A stretch of DNA of 64,000 nt from Thiothrix eikelboomii (GCF_900167255.1 NZ_FUYB01000012.1:43501-107500), one strand, 5' to 3'; shown: positions 37,981 through 48,063, counted from the stretch's first letter. Notes: generated by a model not told the origin, from the letters alone. Numbers and translations: made by a program.

Positions 37981-38990
37981 CTACCCAGCAACCTTGTTAT
38001 AATTGCGGTAGTAAAGGTAAAACACTTTATAATACTATGAATGATCGCCTATTTGGTGTAAAAGGAAGCTGGGATTTACTGGAGTGCACTAATCAAATGT
38101 GTGGATTAGTATGGCTAAATCCAATGCCGAGCCCAGACGAATTGCCGAAGCTTTATGAAAATTACTACACCCACACTCCACCGAAGCCCGTTAAACCTAG
38201 TTTACTTAAGCAATATTTTACTGCTGGCTGTGATGCCTATTTGCAAGAAAAATACCAAACATCGCATCCAATAAGCCGAATCGGGCAATTACTAAAGCCT
38301 TTAATAAAACTCAATCCTGCATGGAAAGCCAACCTTGATTTCTCACTATTTTACTTGCCAACCCGCCCGGGTAAAAAACTCTTAGAAATTGGTTGTGGCA
38401 GCGGTCAAATGCTAAAAAATATGCGCGATCTTGGCTGGGAAGTGACCGGTATTGACTTTGATCCTCAGTGTCAGTCGATTACTCAAGAAACGGGCATTCC
38501 TGTCTATCAAGGTGATGTATTAGAACAAAATCTACCCGCTAATAGCTTCGATGCGATTGTCATGAGCCATGTGATTGAACACTTGCCAAACCCCATTGAA
38601 ACACTGCAAGAATGCCTACGTTTACTCCGACCCGAGGGTCGCTTGATTGCAATCACGCCTAATACCAAAGGTTATATCCATCGGTATATGAAACAAGCCA
38701 GTTTACATCTTGATCCACCACGCCATTTACATTTATTCACCGCTAGCGCCTTACAACAAATTGCGCATAAAGCAGGCTTTAAACAAGCGCGCTGTTTTTC
38801 TACGATTCGTGATTTTACTGGCTTATGGTGGGCCTCCTCGCAAATTGCCAAACAGGGACACTACCAAATGGGGCAATCCGCGCCTTTGGTTAACAAGCTC
38901 TTATTATCCTTATTAGCGGTTATGTTTGGCTATGCTCATCAATTCGGTTGGGGTGAAGGCGATGAGCTAGTGTTGGATGTACGTAAATGA
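37962..38990 (+). CDS. Class I SAM methyltransferase with N-terminal Cys motif
   Basis: 342 residues. The N-terminus has a zinc-ribbon-like set of cysteines (CYNCG...LECTNQMCGLVWL). The SAM-binding motif is LLEIGCGSGQML (about 139-150), with VTGIDFD and FDAIVMSHVIEHLPNP following. Similar proteins methylate sugars in polysaccharide loci. It overlaps the flippase by 19 bases and the next gene by 4 (ATGA). Confidence 0.82.
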   Translation: MCNIYITTQQPCYNCGSKGKTLYNTMNDRLFGVKGSWDLLECTNQMCGLVWLNPMPSPDELPKLYENYYTHTPPKPVKPSLLKQYFTAGCDAYLQEKYQTSHPISRIGQLLKPLIKLNPAWKANLDFSLFYLPTRPGKKLLEIGCGSGQMLKNMRDLGWEVTGIDFDPQCQSITQETGIPVYQGDVLEQNLPANSFDAIVMSHVIEHLPNPIETLQECLRLLRPEGRLIAITPNTKGYIHRYMKQASLHLDPPRHLHLFTASALQQIAHKAGFKQARCFSTIRDFTGLWWASSQIAKQGHYQMGQSAPLVNKLLLSLLAVMFGYAHQFGWGEGDELVLDVRK

Positions 38991-39943
38991 AGCTTTCGGT
39001 GGCTCTATGTACCTATAATGGTGAGAAATATCTAGCAGAACAACTCGAGAGTATTGCTCGACAAACACTAACTGTCGATGAAATCCTAGTTTGCGATGAC
39101 CAGTCAACTGATCATACCCTTAGCATTGCCCAACAATTTCTACACCAAGGCTTACCGCTAAAGATTTACCAAAATCCACAACGCTTAGGGTTTAGCCGTA
39201 ACTTTGCCCAAGCTATCCAGCGTTGCCAAGGTGATATTATTTTCCTCTGTGACCAAGATGATCGTTGGCATCCAGATAAAGTCGCGGTGATGCTCTCATA
39301 CTTTAGTCAACACCCCGAGACGCTCTTGCTTTTTTCTAATGGCGAGTTAGTGAATGCTGAGGCTCAGCCCCTAAACTGCCAGTTATGGCAAGCCTTACCC
39401 AGCCAACCCTCTGTCAATCCTTCCTTTTTAGACTTACTGAATCATGATTGGATTACTGGAGCAGCTTGTGCCTTCCGCCGTGAACTGATTGACTATGCCT
39501 TGCCCATTCCGCCGTATTGGATACATGATGCTTGGCTGGGTTTAATCGCCAGTGCTGTGGGCGAAGTGAAGGCCATCCCTGATTTACTCATCCAGTATCG
39601 CCAACATGACAACAACCAAATTGGCTTAAAACCACCCACATTAAAACAAAAAATTGCAAAGCTGCATCAGTTAGTCACTACACAACCGATAACAACCCCA
39701 GAAAAATACGCTCCCTTATTGGAGCGCTTACCAGCTTCGCATCCACAACACCCATATTTAGCAGGCAAAATACGCCATCTAGCCAATCGCCAACACTCAC
39801 ATCGGCTCACGGGTATTTTTAAAGAAATTCTTAATAACGGTTATACACAATACGCTCATGGCTGGAAAAGTGTCGTTAGGGATCTGTTGCTATTAAGCTA
39901 TCAAACACGGCTCGGTATTCAGCCACCATCCGAGATAAAGTGA
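38987..39943 (+). CDS. GT2 glycosyltransferase
   Basis: 318 residues. SVALCTYNGEKYLAEQLESI, VCDDQSTDHT, IIFLCDQDDRWHPDK and an acceptor-side DWITGAACAFRRE identify a GT-A inverting transferase. It ends the plus-strand run of the glycan locus. Its last 68 bases overlap, tail to tail, the GT4 gene on the minus strand. Confidence 0.87.
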   Translation: MKLSVALCTYNGEKYLAEQLESIARQTLTVDEILVCDDQSTDHTLSIAQQFLHQGLPLKIYQNPQRLGFSRNFAQAIQRCQGDIIFLCDQDDRWHPDKVAVMLSYFSQHPETLLLFSNGELVNAEAQPLNCQLWQALPSQPSVNPSFLDLLNHDWITGAACAFRRELIDYALPIPPYWIHDAWLGLIASAVGEVKAIPDLLIQYRQHDNNQIGLKPPTLKQKIAKLHQLVTTQPITTPEKYAPLLERLPASHPQHPYLAGKIRHLANRQHSHRLTGIFKEILNNGYTQYAHGWKSVVRDLLLLSYQTRLGIQPPSEIK

Positions 39944-40865
39944 AGCGTTGCTCCACCTCTGTCCGATTAAATGCCCCCATGCGTTGGCGTAATTCAGGGT
40001 CATCTGCCAAGGCTTGAACGGCATGAGCAAACGCCTCCACATCACCCAATGGGCATAAAAATCCACCCTGCCCATCCGTTACCACCTCCGGCAACGCCGA
40101 ACCATTCGTTGCCACCACGGGCAAACCACACGCCATTGCCTCCACCGCAGCCAATCCAAATCCTTCTCGCACGGTCGGAAACAACAACATATCCATTGCC
40201 TGATACACCGCAGGCATCTTCTCATGCGGAATTTGCCCTAACGGACGCAGACGCGGGTGTGCCACCAATGCTGAAGTCTCACGCAAGCCGGAGGTATAAT
40301 AAATAACGATGCGCTTATCCAACCGCTGAATAATAGGCAACAACCACTGCGCCCCCTTACGTTGGGTTAAATTACCGCTAAATAAAACTTTGATTTCTTT
40401 GCCTACGCCCCGCTTGCTTGGCGTAAACTGCTGTTCATCAACCCCATTATAAATTACCTTGATGGGCTTTTTGATCCCTAAGTCGAGCCTTGCCAACTCT
40501 GCCGTGAAATGGCTTACCGTCGTGATTACATCTGCCTGCTGCACGGCCAATTGGTGCAACCAACGTAGATCAGTACGCCCATGAATTTTCTGCAATAGCG
40601 TGCTATAGGGGTGTAATCCCTTATCAAGGGCATAACCGTGCAGTGTTAGCACCAGCGGTACATCTTTTCGCACATGAAAAATGGCAGAATCCGCTACCGC
40701 ATGAATCACTTTGGCAGGAAACTTGCGCCCTAACGGGTAATAACTCGGTGGAAACAAACTACGCCAAGGCGAGTAGGGAATCACATGGTAATCAGGAAGG
40801 TGTTTCGCAAGACAAGAATGCACCACAAATGCACCATTCCCAACCGAGACTGGACTTACAATCAC
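39876..40865 (-). CDS. GT4 glycosyltransferase, opposite strand
   Basis: 329 residues, GT-B fold: VLTLHGYALDKG, IYNGVDEQQF, VLFSGNLTQRKGAQWLL and the donor motif REGFGLAAVEAMACGLPVVATNGSALPEVV. It is the only minus-strand gene in the 31-43 kb glycan locus. It has its own promoter in the 40866-40981 gap shared with the divergent methyltransferase. That gap has a short inverted repeat ACTCGTC/GACGAGT (40907-40913, 40929-40935). Confidence 0.88.
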   Translation of the reverse strand: MIVSPVSVGNGAFVVHSCLAKHLPDYHVIPYSPWRSLFPPSYYPLGRKFPAKVIHAVADSAIFHVRKDVPLVLTLHGYALDKGLHPYSTLLQKIHGRTDLRWLHQLAVQQADVITTVSHFTAELARLDLGIKKPIKVIYNGVDEQQFTPSKRGVGKEIKVLFSGNLTQRKGAQWLLPIIQRLDKRIVIYYTSGLRETSALVAHPRLRPLGQIPHEKMPAVYQAMDMLLFPTVREGFGLAAVEAMACGLPVVATNGSALPEVVTDGQGGFLCPLGDVEAFAHAVQALADDPELRQRMGAFNRTEVEQRFTLSRMVAEYRAVFDSLIATDP

Positions 40866-40981
40866 AATAATTTCTTTTTATTAAGTCAATGAACAGTAAA
40901 CTTACAACTCGTCGTCTACACATAGCATGACGAGTGTGAACGATGCTAACATCACCGCATAAATATAATGAGAAAAATAAG

Positions 40982-41752
40982 ATGAGCGCATCCTCAGCTA
41001 ACCTTGCTCAACGCGGCTACCAATACGGGTTTTCAGAAAATGGCAATGCCATGTATGATCTTACAGGACGCCAGCGCAAAGCTCACACCATGATTGCCGT
41101 CTTACAAGACTATTTCGGGGGGAATTTAAACAGCCGATCTATACTCAACCTCGGCGGATCGACGGGGATCATTGACAGTGTATTAGCCCAACATGTTCAA
41201 ACGGTTACCAGTGTCGACATTGACGAAAAAGCAATTGCCTATGCGCAACAACACTTCAGCACGCCCAACCTCCAGTTTGCGCTAGGCGATGCAATGAACC
41301 TAGCTCAAGCGAACAATACCTTCGATATTGTCATCTGTTCTCAAGTTTACGAACATGTTCCTGATTCAGCCCAAATGATGCAGGAAATTCATCGGGTGCT
41401 AAAACCGGGCGGCGTTTGTTATTTCGCAGCTAGCAACCGCCTGATGTGGAACGAACCCCATTATAATCTGCCCTTGCTATCGGTTATGCCCCGCTCTATC
41501 GCTCATAGCTACCTACGATTGGCCCATAAAGGCGATTATTATTATGAAAAACATCTCAGCTATTGGGGCTTAAAAAAACTGGTGAGTCACTTTAAATGCC
41601 ACGACTACACTACAAGGATGCTGGCATCACCATTACAATTCGGCATCGAGTACATGGTTAATCCAGACCATTTCAAAGGCAAATTAGCGAAATTTTTAGC
41701 AAAATATTGTTTTTGGAGCCTGCCCGGTTACATCTGGATTTTAGAAAAATAA
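40982..41752 (+). CDS. Class I SAM methyltransferase
   Basis: 256 residues from the ATG at 40982; an in-frame ATG at 40943 would add 13. SAM motif ILNLGGSTGIID, acidic VTSVDIDEKAI and FDIVICSQVYEHVPD. It probably methylates a sugar or lipid-linked intermediate of the neighbouring glycan locus. It is followed by a truncated MBOAT acyltransferase gene. Confidence 0.8.
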   Translation: MSASSANLAQRGYQYGFSENGNAMYDLTGRQRKAHTMIAVLQDYFGGNLNSRSILNLGGSTGIIDSVLAQHVQTVTSVDIDEKAIAYAQQHFSTPNLQFALGDAMNLAQANNTFDIVICSQVYEHVPDSAQMMQEIHRVLKPGGVCYFAASNRLMWNEPHYNLPLLSVMPRSIAHSYLRLAHKGDYYYEKHLSYWGLKKLVSHFKCHDYTTRMLASPLQFGIEYMVNPDHFKGKLAKFLAKYCFWSLPGYIWILEK

Positions 41753-41779
41753 AAAGCCAACTCTAATAATTATAAAAAT

Positions 41780-41974
41780 ATGCTATTTAACTCCATTACC
41801 TTTTTGCTGTTCATGCTGATTGTCCTCAGCATTCATTACAGTCTGCGCAATTGGCAACGACAAAAGCTACATCTATTGATAGCAAGCTATGTATTTTACG
41901 CTGCATGGAATCCACCCTTTGTTTTGTTATTTTGGGACAAATTAGCCAGTACCACTGACGAACTGGAAATATAA
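41780..41974 (+). pseudogene. Truncated MBOAT O-acyltransferase (AlgI-like), N-terminus only
   Basis: 64 codons. The first 53 residues (MLFNSITFLLFMLIVLSIHY...RQKLHLLIASYVFYAAWNPPFVLLF) match the start of AlgI/DltB-type membrane-bound O-acyltransferases, usually 450-500 residues long. The frame then runs into unrelated sequence ([13 protein letters not shown]) and stops 5 bases before tviB. The rest of the acyltransferase is absent. This marks a deletion or recombination joint near 41935. Confidence 0.75.
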
Positions 41975-41979
41975 TAATA

Positions 41980-43263
41980 ATGAAAGCCATCCAACACCAA
42001 TCCACCACCATCGCCATCATCGGTCTCGGCTACGTCGGTCTCCCTCTCGCAGTCGAATTCGGCAAACATTTCCCTACCATCGGCTATGACATCAACACCA
42101 AGCGCATCCAAGAGCTTCGTGCGGGACAAGACCACACCCTAGAAGTTGATGCACATGAATTACAGGCAGCCCCATACCTGCATTACACCGATCATTTATA
42201 TGATATGCGGGATGCCAATATTTTCATTATCACCGTCCCCACCCCCGTCGATCATCACAAGCGCCCTGATCTGACACCGTTAATTCGTGCCAGTGAAAGC
42301 GTTGGCAAAGTTCTCAAAGCGGGCGATATTGTGATTTATGAATCGACTGTCTACCCGGGTGCTACCGAGGATGATTGTATCCCGGTACTTGAAAAAATCT
42401 CAGGTCTCACGTTTAACCGCGATTTTTTTGCAGGTTATTCACCAGAACGCATCAACCCCGGAGATAAAGAACATCGCGTCACCACGATCAAAAAAGTAAC
42501 CTCAGGCTCAACTCCAGAAGTCGCTGACCGTGTAGATCAACTCTACCGCACCATTATCGTCGCGGGTACACACCAAGCACCGAGTATCAAAGTCGCAGAA
42601 GCCTCTAAAGTGATTGAGAATACACAACGGGATTTGAATATTGCTTTAGTCAATGAGCTGGCATTGATTTGCAATCGCTTAGGGATTGATACTGAAGCCG
42701 TCTTGCAAGCAGCAGGGACTAAATGGAATTTTCTACCGTTTCGCCCCGGCCTAGTCGGTGGACATTGCATTGGGATTGATCCTTATTATCTGACTCACAA
42801 AGCGGAGTCGCTTGGCTATCATCCTGATATTATTCTAGCCGGACGACGTATCAATGAAGGTATGGGTGCTTATGTTGCCTCACAATTGATCAAAGCTTTA
42901 GTGAATCACGCCATTCCTGTCGCCGGTGCAAAAGTACTAATCATGGGTTTGGCATTCAAGGAAAACTGCCCTGATCTACGCAATACACGAGTGGTTGATA
43001 TTATCAAAGAACTACGTAGCTATCAGATTGCTGCGGATGTTTATGACCCTTGGGTTTCGCCGCAAGAAGCCGAACACGAATATGGCATTCAGCCTATTAG
43101 CCAGCTTGAGCAAGGCCATTATGATGCGATTATGGTCGCAGTAGCCCATCAGCAATTTCGTGATCTGGGTGTTCATCGTATTCATGACTTAGGCAAACCG
43201 GTTCATGTACTCTACGATCTGAAATACCTGTTCCCAGCTCAAGAAACGACCCTACGTCTTTAA
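41980..43263 (+). CDS. tviB: UDP-N-acetylglucosamine/galactosamine 6-dehydrogenase, TviB-type
   Basis: 427 residues. NAD-binding [19 protein letters not shown] (about 11-29), [27 protein letters not shown] and the catalytic-Cys motif [13 protein letters not shown] (about 263-275), all in the WbpA/TviB branch of nucleotide-sugar dehydrogenases. It oxidises a UDP-HexNAc to the uronic acid, giving an acidic sugar for the glycan. It directly follows the MBOAT remnant, and the next 173 bases up to pilB hold no gene. Confidence 0.88.
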   Translation: MKAIQHQSTTIAIIGLGYVGLPLAVEFGKHFPTIGYDINTKRIQELRAGQDHTLEVDAHELQAAPYLHYTDHLYDMRDANIFIITVPTPVDHHKRPDLTPLIRASESVGKVLKAGDIVIYESTVYPGATEDDCIPVLEKISGLTFNRDFFAGYSPERINPGDKEHRVTTIKKVTSGSTPEVADRVDQLYRTIIVAGTHQAPSIKVAEASKVIENTQRDLNIALVNELALICNRLGIDTEAVLQAAGTKWNFLPFRPGLVGGHCIGIDPYYLTHKAESLGYHPDIILAGRRINEGMGAYVASQLIKALVNHAIPVAGAKVLIMGLAFKENCPDLRNTRVVDIIKELRSYQIAADVYDPWVSPQEAEHEYGIQPISQLEQGHYDAIMVAVAHQQFRDLGVHRIHDLGKPVHVLYDLKYLFPAQETTLRL

Positions 43264-43436
43264 GTTTTTAATGAGGGGTTAGCTTAATCTTTATCTTTCA
43301 GCCCTGATGGCAAGTTTCATCCAGACTCAAGCACAAGTACTTGAGCAATGATCCGCCATTCAGCTAGCAGTTTGCCCTTACACGTATTATTTATAGAATA
43401 ATTTTATTATAAATAATAAAGAACTATCGAAATCTC

Positions 43437-45149
43437 ATGAGCGCACCGAACATCCAACTACCCGGCTATGTCAAACAACTGGTCACCGCAGGCAAGTTGG
43501 ATTTAGGGGTTGCTGAGAAAACGGTTAAAAAAGCGCATTCTGATAAAATTTCAGTCATGGAGTGGCTATTTCATCAACAACTGGTTTCAGCTAGAGATTT
43601 AGCTCGAGCAGCCAGTGATGAATATGGCATCAGCGTTGTCGATCTGGATGCGATTGATATTCGCCCGATGGTTGCAGATCTGATCTCAGATGAGCAGAAA
43701 CAGCGTCTACATTTGCTGCCGATTCATCGTTATGGCAATCACTTATTAGTTGCTTTAGCCGATCCGCTGTATTTGCCCAACCTAGATGATGTTAAGTTCG
43801 CCACCAATCTCAAACCAGAACCCGTCTTTGTTGAATTCGATAAATTACAAATTTATCTAGCCAATGGTGGCGGCTTCAGTGGTTCAGCCTCCCCCATGCA
43901 ATCAGGCATGGCGGTATCGAATGAGGCGATTACACAAAATATTGCACTCGATACCCGCGATATAAAAAAGCAGGAAGCCGATGGCGAAGAAGTTGAGATT
44001 ATTTCCTTTGTGGATAAGCTATTAGCCCATGCGATTAACTCGAAAGTTTCCGATATTCATATTGAACCTTACGAAAAAAATCTGCGTATTCGCTACCGCG
44101 TGGATGGTATTTTAAAGGTTATTGCCACCCCCCCTATTGGTATTGCTGCCCAACTCACCTCGCGACTCAAAGTCTTAGCGCGGATGAATATTTCTGAGCG
44201 CCGAGTCCCCCAAGACGGACGGATTCGTTTTGCTTTAAATGAGAAAAAGAATATCGACTTCCGGGTCAATACCTTACCCACCATTTATGGTGAAAAGGTA
44301 GTCATGCGTATCCTAGACTCGGATAGTGCCACGATTGGTGTCGAAAAATTAGGTTTTGATCCTAAACAGCAAGCTGATTTCGTGAATGCCTTGAGTAAAC
44401 CCGATGGCATGGTCTTAGTCACAGGTCCAACGGGTAGCGGTAAAACCGTCACCCTCTATACTGGGTTGGGCATGTTAAATACCCCTGAAAGCAATATTTC
44501 CACCGCAGAAGACCCCGCTGAGATTAATATGCCCGGTGTTAATCAAGTGAATGTCAATCCTAAGGTTGGGCTAACGTTTGCGGAGGCTTTGCGTGCCTTT
44601 CTGCGTCAAGACCCTGACATCATTATGGTCGGGGAAATTCGTGATCTAGAAACCGCCGAAATCTCGATCAAAGCGGCACAAACGGGGCATTTAGTCTTGT
44701 CCACCCTCCACACGAATAGCGCTCCAGAAACCTTGACGCGCTTACTCAATATGGGTGTACCCCCTTTCAATATTGCGTCCTCAGTGCATTTAATTATTGC
44801 CCAACGCTTAGCCCGCCGCTTATGTGACAAATGTAAACAACCGACGACTGTACCCCCTGATATTTTGCGTAGCTTCGGTTTTAAAGATGAAGAAATCGGT
44901 AAGTTTACCGTCTATGAAGCCGTCGGCTGCTCTGCTTGTTCACAAGGTTATAAAGGGCGGGTAGGTATTTATCAGGTTATGCCGATCTCTCCCATTATGG
45001 GACGGATGGTCATGGATGGTTGCAATTCGATGGATTTGGCAGAACAGGCACAGCGTGAAAATATTTTAGACTTGCGTCAATCCGGCTTAACCAAAATAAA
45101 ACAAGGCATTACTTCTTTAGCTGAAATCGCACGGGTTACCAAAGATTAA
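43437..45149 (+). CDS. pilB: Type IV pilus assembly ATPase PilB
   Basis: 570 residues. An N-terminal MshE-like domain, then a GspE-type ATPase: Walker A GPTGSGKT (about 329-336), Asp box, Walker B MVGEIRDLETAEI, His box TGHLVLSTLHTNSA, and two CxxC pairs (LCDKCKQ; GCSACSQGYKGRVGIYQ) that bind zinc. It drives pilus extension. First of the pilBCD group. Confidence 0.95.
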   Translation: MSAPNIQLPGYVKQLVTAGKLDLGVAEKTVKKAHSDKISVMEWLFHQQLVSARDLARAASDEYGISVVDLDAIDIRPMVADLISDEQKQRLHLLPIHRYGNHLLVALADPLYLPNLDDVKFATNLKPEPVFVEFDKLQIYLANGGGFSGSASPMQSGMAVSNEAITQNIALDTRDIKKQEADGEEVEIISFVDKLLAHAINSKVSDIHIEPYEKNLRIRYRVDGILKVIATPPIGIAAQLTSRLKVLARMNISERRVPQDGRIRFALNEKKNIDFRVNTLPTIYGEKVVMRILDSDSATIGVEKLGFDPKQQADFVNALSKPDGMVLVTGPTGSGKTVTLYTGLGMLNTPESNISTAEDPAEINMPGVNQVNVNPKVGLTFAEALRAFLRQDPDIIMVGEIRDLETAEISIKAAQTGHLVLSTLHTNSAPETLTRLLNMGVPPFNIASSVHLIIAQRLARRLCDKCKQPTTVPPDILRSFGFKDEEIGKFTVYEAVGCSACSQGYKGRVGIYQVMPISPIMGRMVMDGCNSMDLAEQAQRENILDLRQSGLTKIKQGITSLAEIARVTKD

Positions 45150-45245
45150 AAAATTCCCGCTCATCTAGGCTGTCCGCGACTCAAAGCTAAAAACTGCTAC
45201 ACTGGTACACAATCATTATAATAATAACCGAGATGACGAAAGCTT

Positions 45246-46490
45246 ATGGCTAGCCCACGTAATCCAAGCACCTTGAAAACCCCGAGCGCTGTCGACGGTA
45301 TGCAAACCTTCAAATGGGAAGGTGTGAATCGTAATGGCGTAAAAATCAAAGGCGAAACCCAAGCCGCTAATGCCAATTGGTTAAGAGCGACGCTGCGGCG
45401 GCAAGGCATTAATCCTGGGCGAATTGTAAAGAAGCCGAAGCCTTTATTTAAGCCAGCGATTAAACCTGCTGATATTGCTCATTTTGCCCGACAAATGACT
45501 ACGATGATGAAATCGGGTGTGCCTATGGTGCAATCACTACAAATGGTCGGCGGTGGCGGGGATAATGTCGCCATGCATGATTTAATTAAAAAAATTATTC
45601 AAGATATTGAGGCGGGCGCTAGCTTTGGTAATGCCCTAGGCCGCCACCCCCAATATTTTGACCGACTTTTTGTCAACTTAGTCAAAGCGGGTGAGCAAGC
45701 AGGTACTTTAGAAACCATGCTTGAGAAAGTCGCAACTTATAAAGAAAAAACCGAAGCTTTAAAATCAAAAATCAAAAAAGCAGTCATGTATCCGGTCATC
45801 GTGATCGTGGCCGCCGTCGTCGTTTCTTCGATTATGTTAATTTGGGTTATTCCTCAATTTAAAGAAGTATTTAGTAGCTTTGGTGCCGACTTACCCGCTT
45901 TTACGCTGATGGTCATTGGCATGTCTGAATGGCTACAAGCTTATTGGTGGATACCCTTGGCTCTTATGGTGATCATCGGCTATGTTTTCAAAACCGCCTT
46001 GAAACGTTCCACCCAGTTCCAGCGATTTGTCGACAGAATGATTTTGAAGATTCCAATTATTGGAAATATCATCAATCTCTCATCCATTGCCCGTTTTTGT
46101 CGCACACTGTCTACGATGTTCTCAGCAGGTGTACCCTTAGTCGAGTCGATGGATTCCGTCGCAGGCAGTACCGGTAACTCGTTATACTATGATGCCACCA
46201 TGCGCATGAAAAGTGATACGGCTCAAGGCCTACAATTAAATGTCGCCATGCAAACTGCGCAAATTTTTCCGAATATGGTGGTACAAATGACACGGATCGG
46301 GGAAGAATCGGGGCGCTTAGAAGAAATGTTAGGCAAGGCTGCTGATTATTATGAAGAACAAGTCGATGATTTAGTGGATACCTTAGCTAAGCAAATTGAA
46401 CCTTTAATTATGGCAGTATTGGGCGTTGTGGTCGGTGGCTTGGTCGTCGCGATGTATCTGCCCATTTTCAAACTTGGGGCGGTGGTCTAA
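45246..46490 (+). CDS. pilC: Type IV pilus inner-membrane platform protein PilC
   Basis: 414 residues with two GspF domains, each with the pattern FARQMTTMMKSGVPMVQSLQ / FCRTLSTMFSAGVPLVESMD, and three membrane helices. It couples PilB to the growing pilus. An internal ATG at 45301 exists, but family length supports the first ATG. Confidence 0.95.
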   Translation: MASPRNPSTLKTPSAVDGMQTFKWEGVNRNGVKIKGETQAANANWLRATLRRQGINPGRIVKKPKPLFKPAIKPADIAHFARQMTTMMKSGVPMVQSLQMVGGGGDNVAMHDLIKKIIQDIEAGASFGNALGRHPQYFDRLFVNLVKAGEQAGTLETMLEKVATYKEKTEALKSKIKKAVMYPVIVIVAAVVVSSIMLIWVIPQFKEVFSSFGADLPAFTLMVIGMSEWLQAYWWIPLALMVIIGYVFKTALKRSTQFQRFVDRMILKIPIIGNIINLSSIARFCRTLSTMFSAGVPLVESMDSVAGSTGNSLYYDATMRMKSDTAQGLQLNVAMQTAQIFPNMVVQMTRIGEESGRLEEMLGKAADYYEEQVDDLVDTLAKQIEPLIMAVLGVVVGGLVVAMYLPIFKLGAVV

Positions 46491-46498
46491 GCAATATT

Positions 46499-47380
46499 AT
46501 GGAATTAATTCATTTACTAGCGACCAATAACACGTGGTTATTGGTCTGTGTGGGGCTGATTTCACTGTTAATCGGTAGTTTTTTGAATGTGGTCATTTAC
46601 CGCTTACCTGTGATGATGGAGCGTGAATGGAAACATGAATGTGCTGAGTTTATGGGTGGCGAAGATACGCTTGCTAGCACCGATACAACGCGCTTTAATT
46701 TAGTCGTACCGCGCTCACAATGCCCAAGTTGCGGACATAATATCGCCTCATGGGAAAATATTCCGGTCATTAGCTACTTAGTCTTAGGTGGCAAATGTGC
46801 TGGTTGTCGCACTTCTATTCCGCTTCAATACCCGTTGGTTGAAATCGCTACCGCCCTCCTCTCTATGTTAGTGGCGTATCATTATGGCTTCAGCTGGCAG
46901 ACTTTAGGTTTATTAGTGTTCACTTGGACTCTAGTAGCCTTATTTATGATTGATGCGCAAACCATGCTCCTGCCCGATGATTTGACTTATCCATTACTTT
47001 GGCTCGGTTTATTGTTGAATATGAATGGCTGGTTTGTACCTTTAGCCGATAGCGTTTTAGGTGCAGTATTAGGCTATTTATCCTTGTGGAGTATTTATCA
47101 TCTGTTTAAATTACTCACGGGTAAAGAAGGCATGGGTTATGGTGACTTCAAGTTGCTAGCCGCTCTAGGTGCGTGGGGTGGCTGGCAAATCTTGCCTTTC
47201 GTCATCTTTGCATCCTCAGCTTTTGGTGCTTTATTTGGAATAGCTTGGATGCTGCTTAAGCGTAATGGGCAGAGCTTACCCATGCCCTTTGGCCCGTGGT
47301 TAGCAATGGCTGGTTTTGTGGCGATGATTTGGCATCAGGAAGTGCTTCGTTTTAGTATGCAATTATTAGCTCCCTACTAA
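46499..47380 (+). CDS. pilD: Prepilin peptidase / N-methyltransferase PilD
   Basis: 293 residues, about eight membrane helices. Two CxxC pairs (CPSCG, CAGC) in the first cytoplasmic loop, then the two catalytic aspartates in FMIDAQTMLLPDDLTYP and GYGDFKLLAALGAW. It cleaves the pilin leader after Gly and methylates the new N-terminal Phe of PilA and the second pilin. Confidence 0.95.
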   Translation: MELIHLLATNNTWLLVCVGLISLLIGSFLNVVIYRLPVMMEREWKHECAEFMGGEDTLASTDTTRFNLVVPRSQCPSCGHNIASWENIPVISYLVLGGKCAGCRTSIPLQYPLVEIATALLSMLVAYHYGFSWQTLGLLVFTWTLVALFMIDAQTMLLPDDLTYPLLWLGLLLNMNGWFVPLADSVLGAVLGYLSLWSIYHLFKLLTGKEGMGYGDFKLLAALGAWGGWQILPFVIFASSAFGALFGIAWMLLKRNGQSLPMPFGPWLAMAGFVAMIWHQEVLRFSMQLLAPY

Positions 47381-47401
47381 CATTGAAACTAACGATAAAT
47401 T

Positions 47402-47713
47402 ATGTATCAGTTGATTTTTTATGTCCCCGCCACTCACAAGGAACTCGTTAAGGAAGCTGTATTCGCAGCAGGTGCTGGGCGGATTGGCAATTATGACCAT
47501 TGTGCTTGGGAATGTTTAGGCACAGGTCAATTCCGCCCTTTAGCAGGTAGCAATCCCTTTTTGGGTCAAGAAAATCATCTGCACTTAGTGGATGAATACC
47601 GTGTAGAGTTGGTGTGTGCGGATGAATATATTCAAGCCGCCGTACAAGCCCTGAGACTCAAGCACCCGTATGAAGAGCCAGCCTATACTGTTTTCCCAAT
47701 TAGCCCTATTTAG
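47402..47713 (+). CDS. YqfO/NIF3-associated small protein
   Basis: 103 residues. MYQLIFYVPATHKELVKEAVFAAGAGRIGNYDHCAWE and a C-terminal RLKHPYEEPAYTVFP are the marks of the PII-like domain that is fused to NIF3 proteins in some bacteria and free-standing in proteobacteria. Function unknown. It follows pilD by 21 bases and overlaps the convergent gene by 8 bases. Confidence 0.8.
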   Translation: MYQLIFYVPATHKELVKEAVFAAGAGRIGNYDHCAWECLGTGQFRPLAGSNPFLGQENHLHLVDEYRVELVCADEYIQAAVQALRLKHPYEEPAYTVFPISPI

Positions 47714-48050
47714 GCTTTAAACTTGGCCAAAACGGTAGCGCTGTTCCTTGCCGACTTTGGGGTATTAAATAGGTTTGACGGGCTTGAGCTTTATCCTGCT
47801 GTAACTTGTACTGTTTGAGCCAAGGCCACTGTTTAAAAGCGGCTTGATTACCTAGACTGCGCTGACGAAACTCAGGATGCTGATAGGGTTTTAAAATAGC
47901 TCTGCTATCTGCAGGTGTGGTCAGTGTCTCATGATAATACCAAGCTGAGCCGGGTTCGGCGGTTGGCTCGTTGGCTTGTATAGACCCCGCACCCAACATA
48001 AACAGACTCGCTAAATAAGCAGCCTGTTTACTTTGAATTCTAGCCATCAC
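47706..48050 (-). CDS. Small exported protein of unknown function
   Basis: 114 residues. The signal peptide ends after GSIQA (about 26). The mature part is short, rich in Gln, Tyr, Trp and Pro, without cysteine or a recognised domain. It lies downstream of the Gly-rich protein on the same strand with a hairpin between them. Confidence 0.5.
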   Translation of the reverse strand: MMARIQSKQAAYLASLFMLGAGSIQANEPTAEPGSAWYYHETLTTPADSRAILKPYQHPEFRQRSLGNQAAFKQWPWLKQYKLQQDKAQARQTYLIPQSRQGTALPFWPSLKPK

Positions 48051-48063
48051 TTAATGTCCTCAA

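Noticed and set aside
40907..40935. ACTCGTC/GACGAGT inverted repeat in a divergent promoter region
   Set aside because: A seven-base match alone is not enough to call an operator; mentioned only in the gene entry.
43326..43345. Inverted repeat CTCAAG/CTTGAG between tviB and pilB
   Set aside because: Six-base stem with no U run; too weak to call a terminator or operator.
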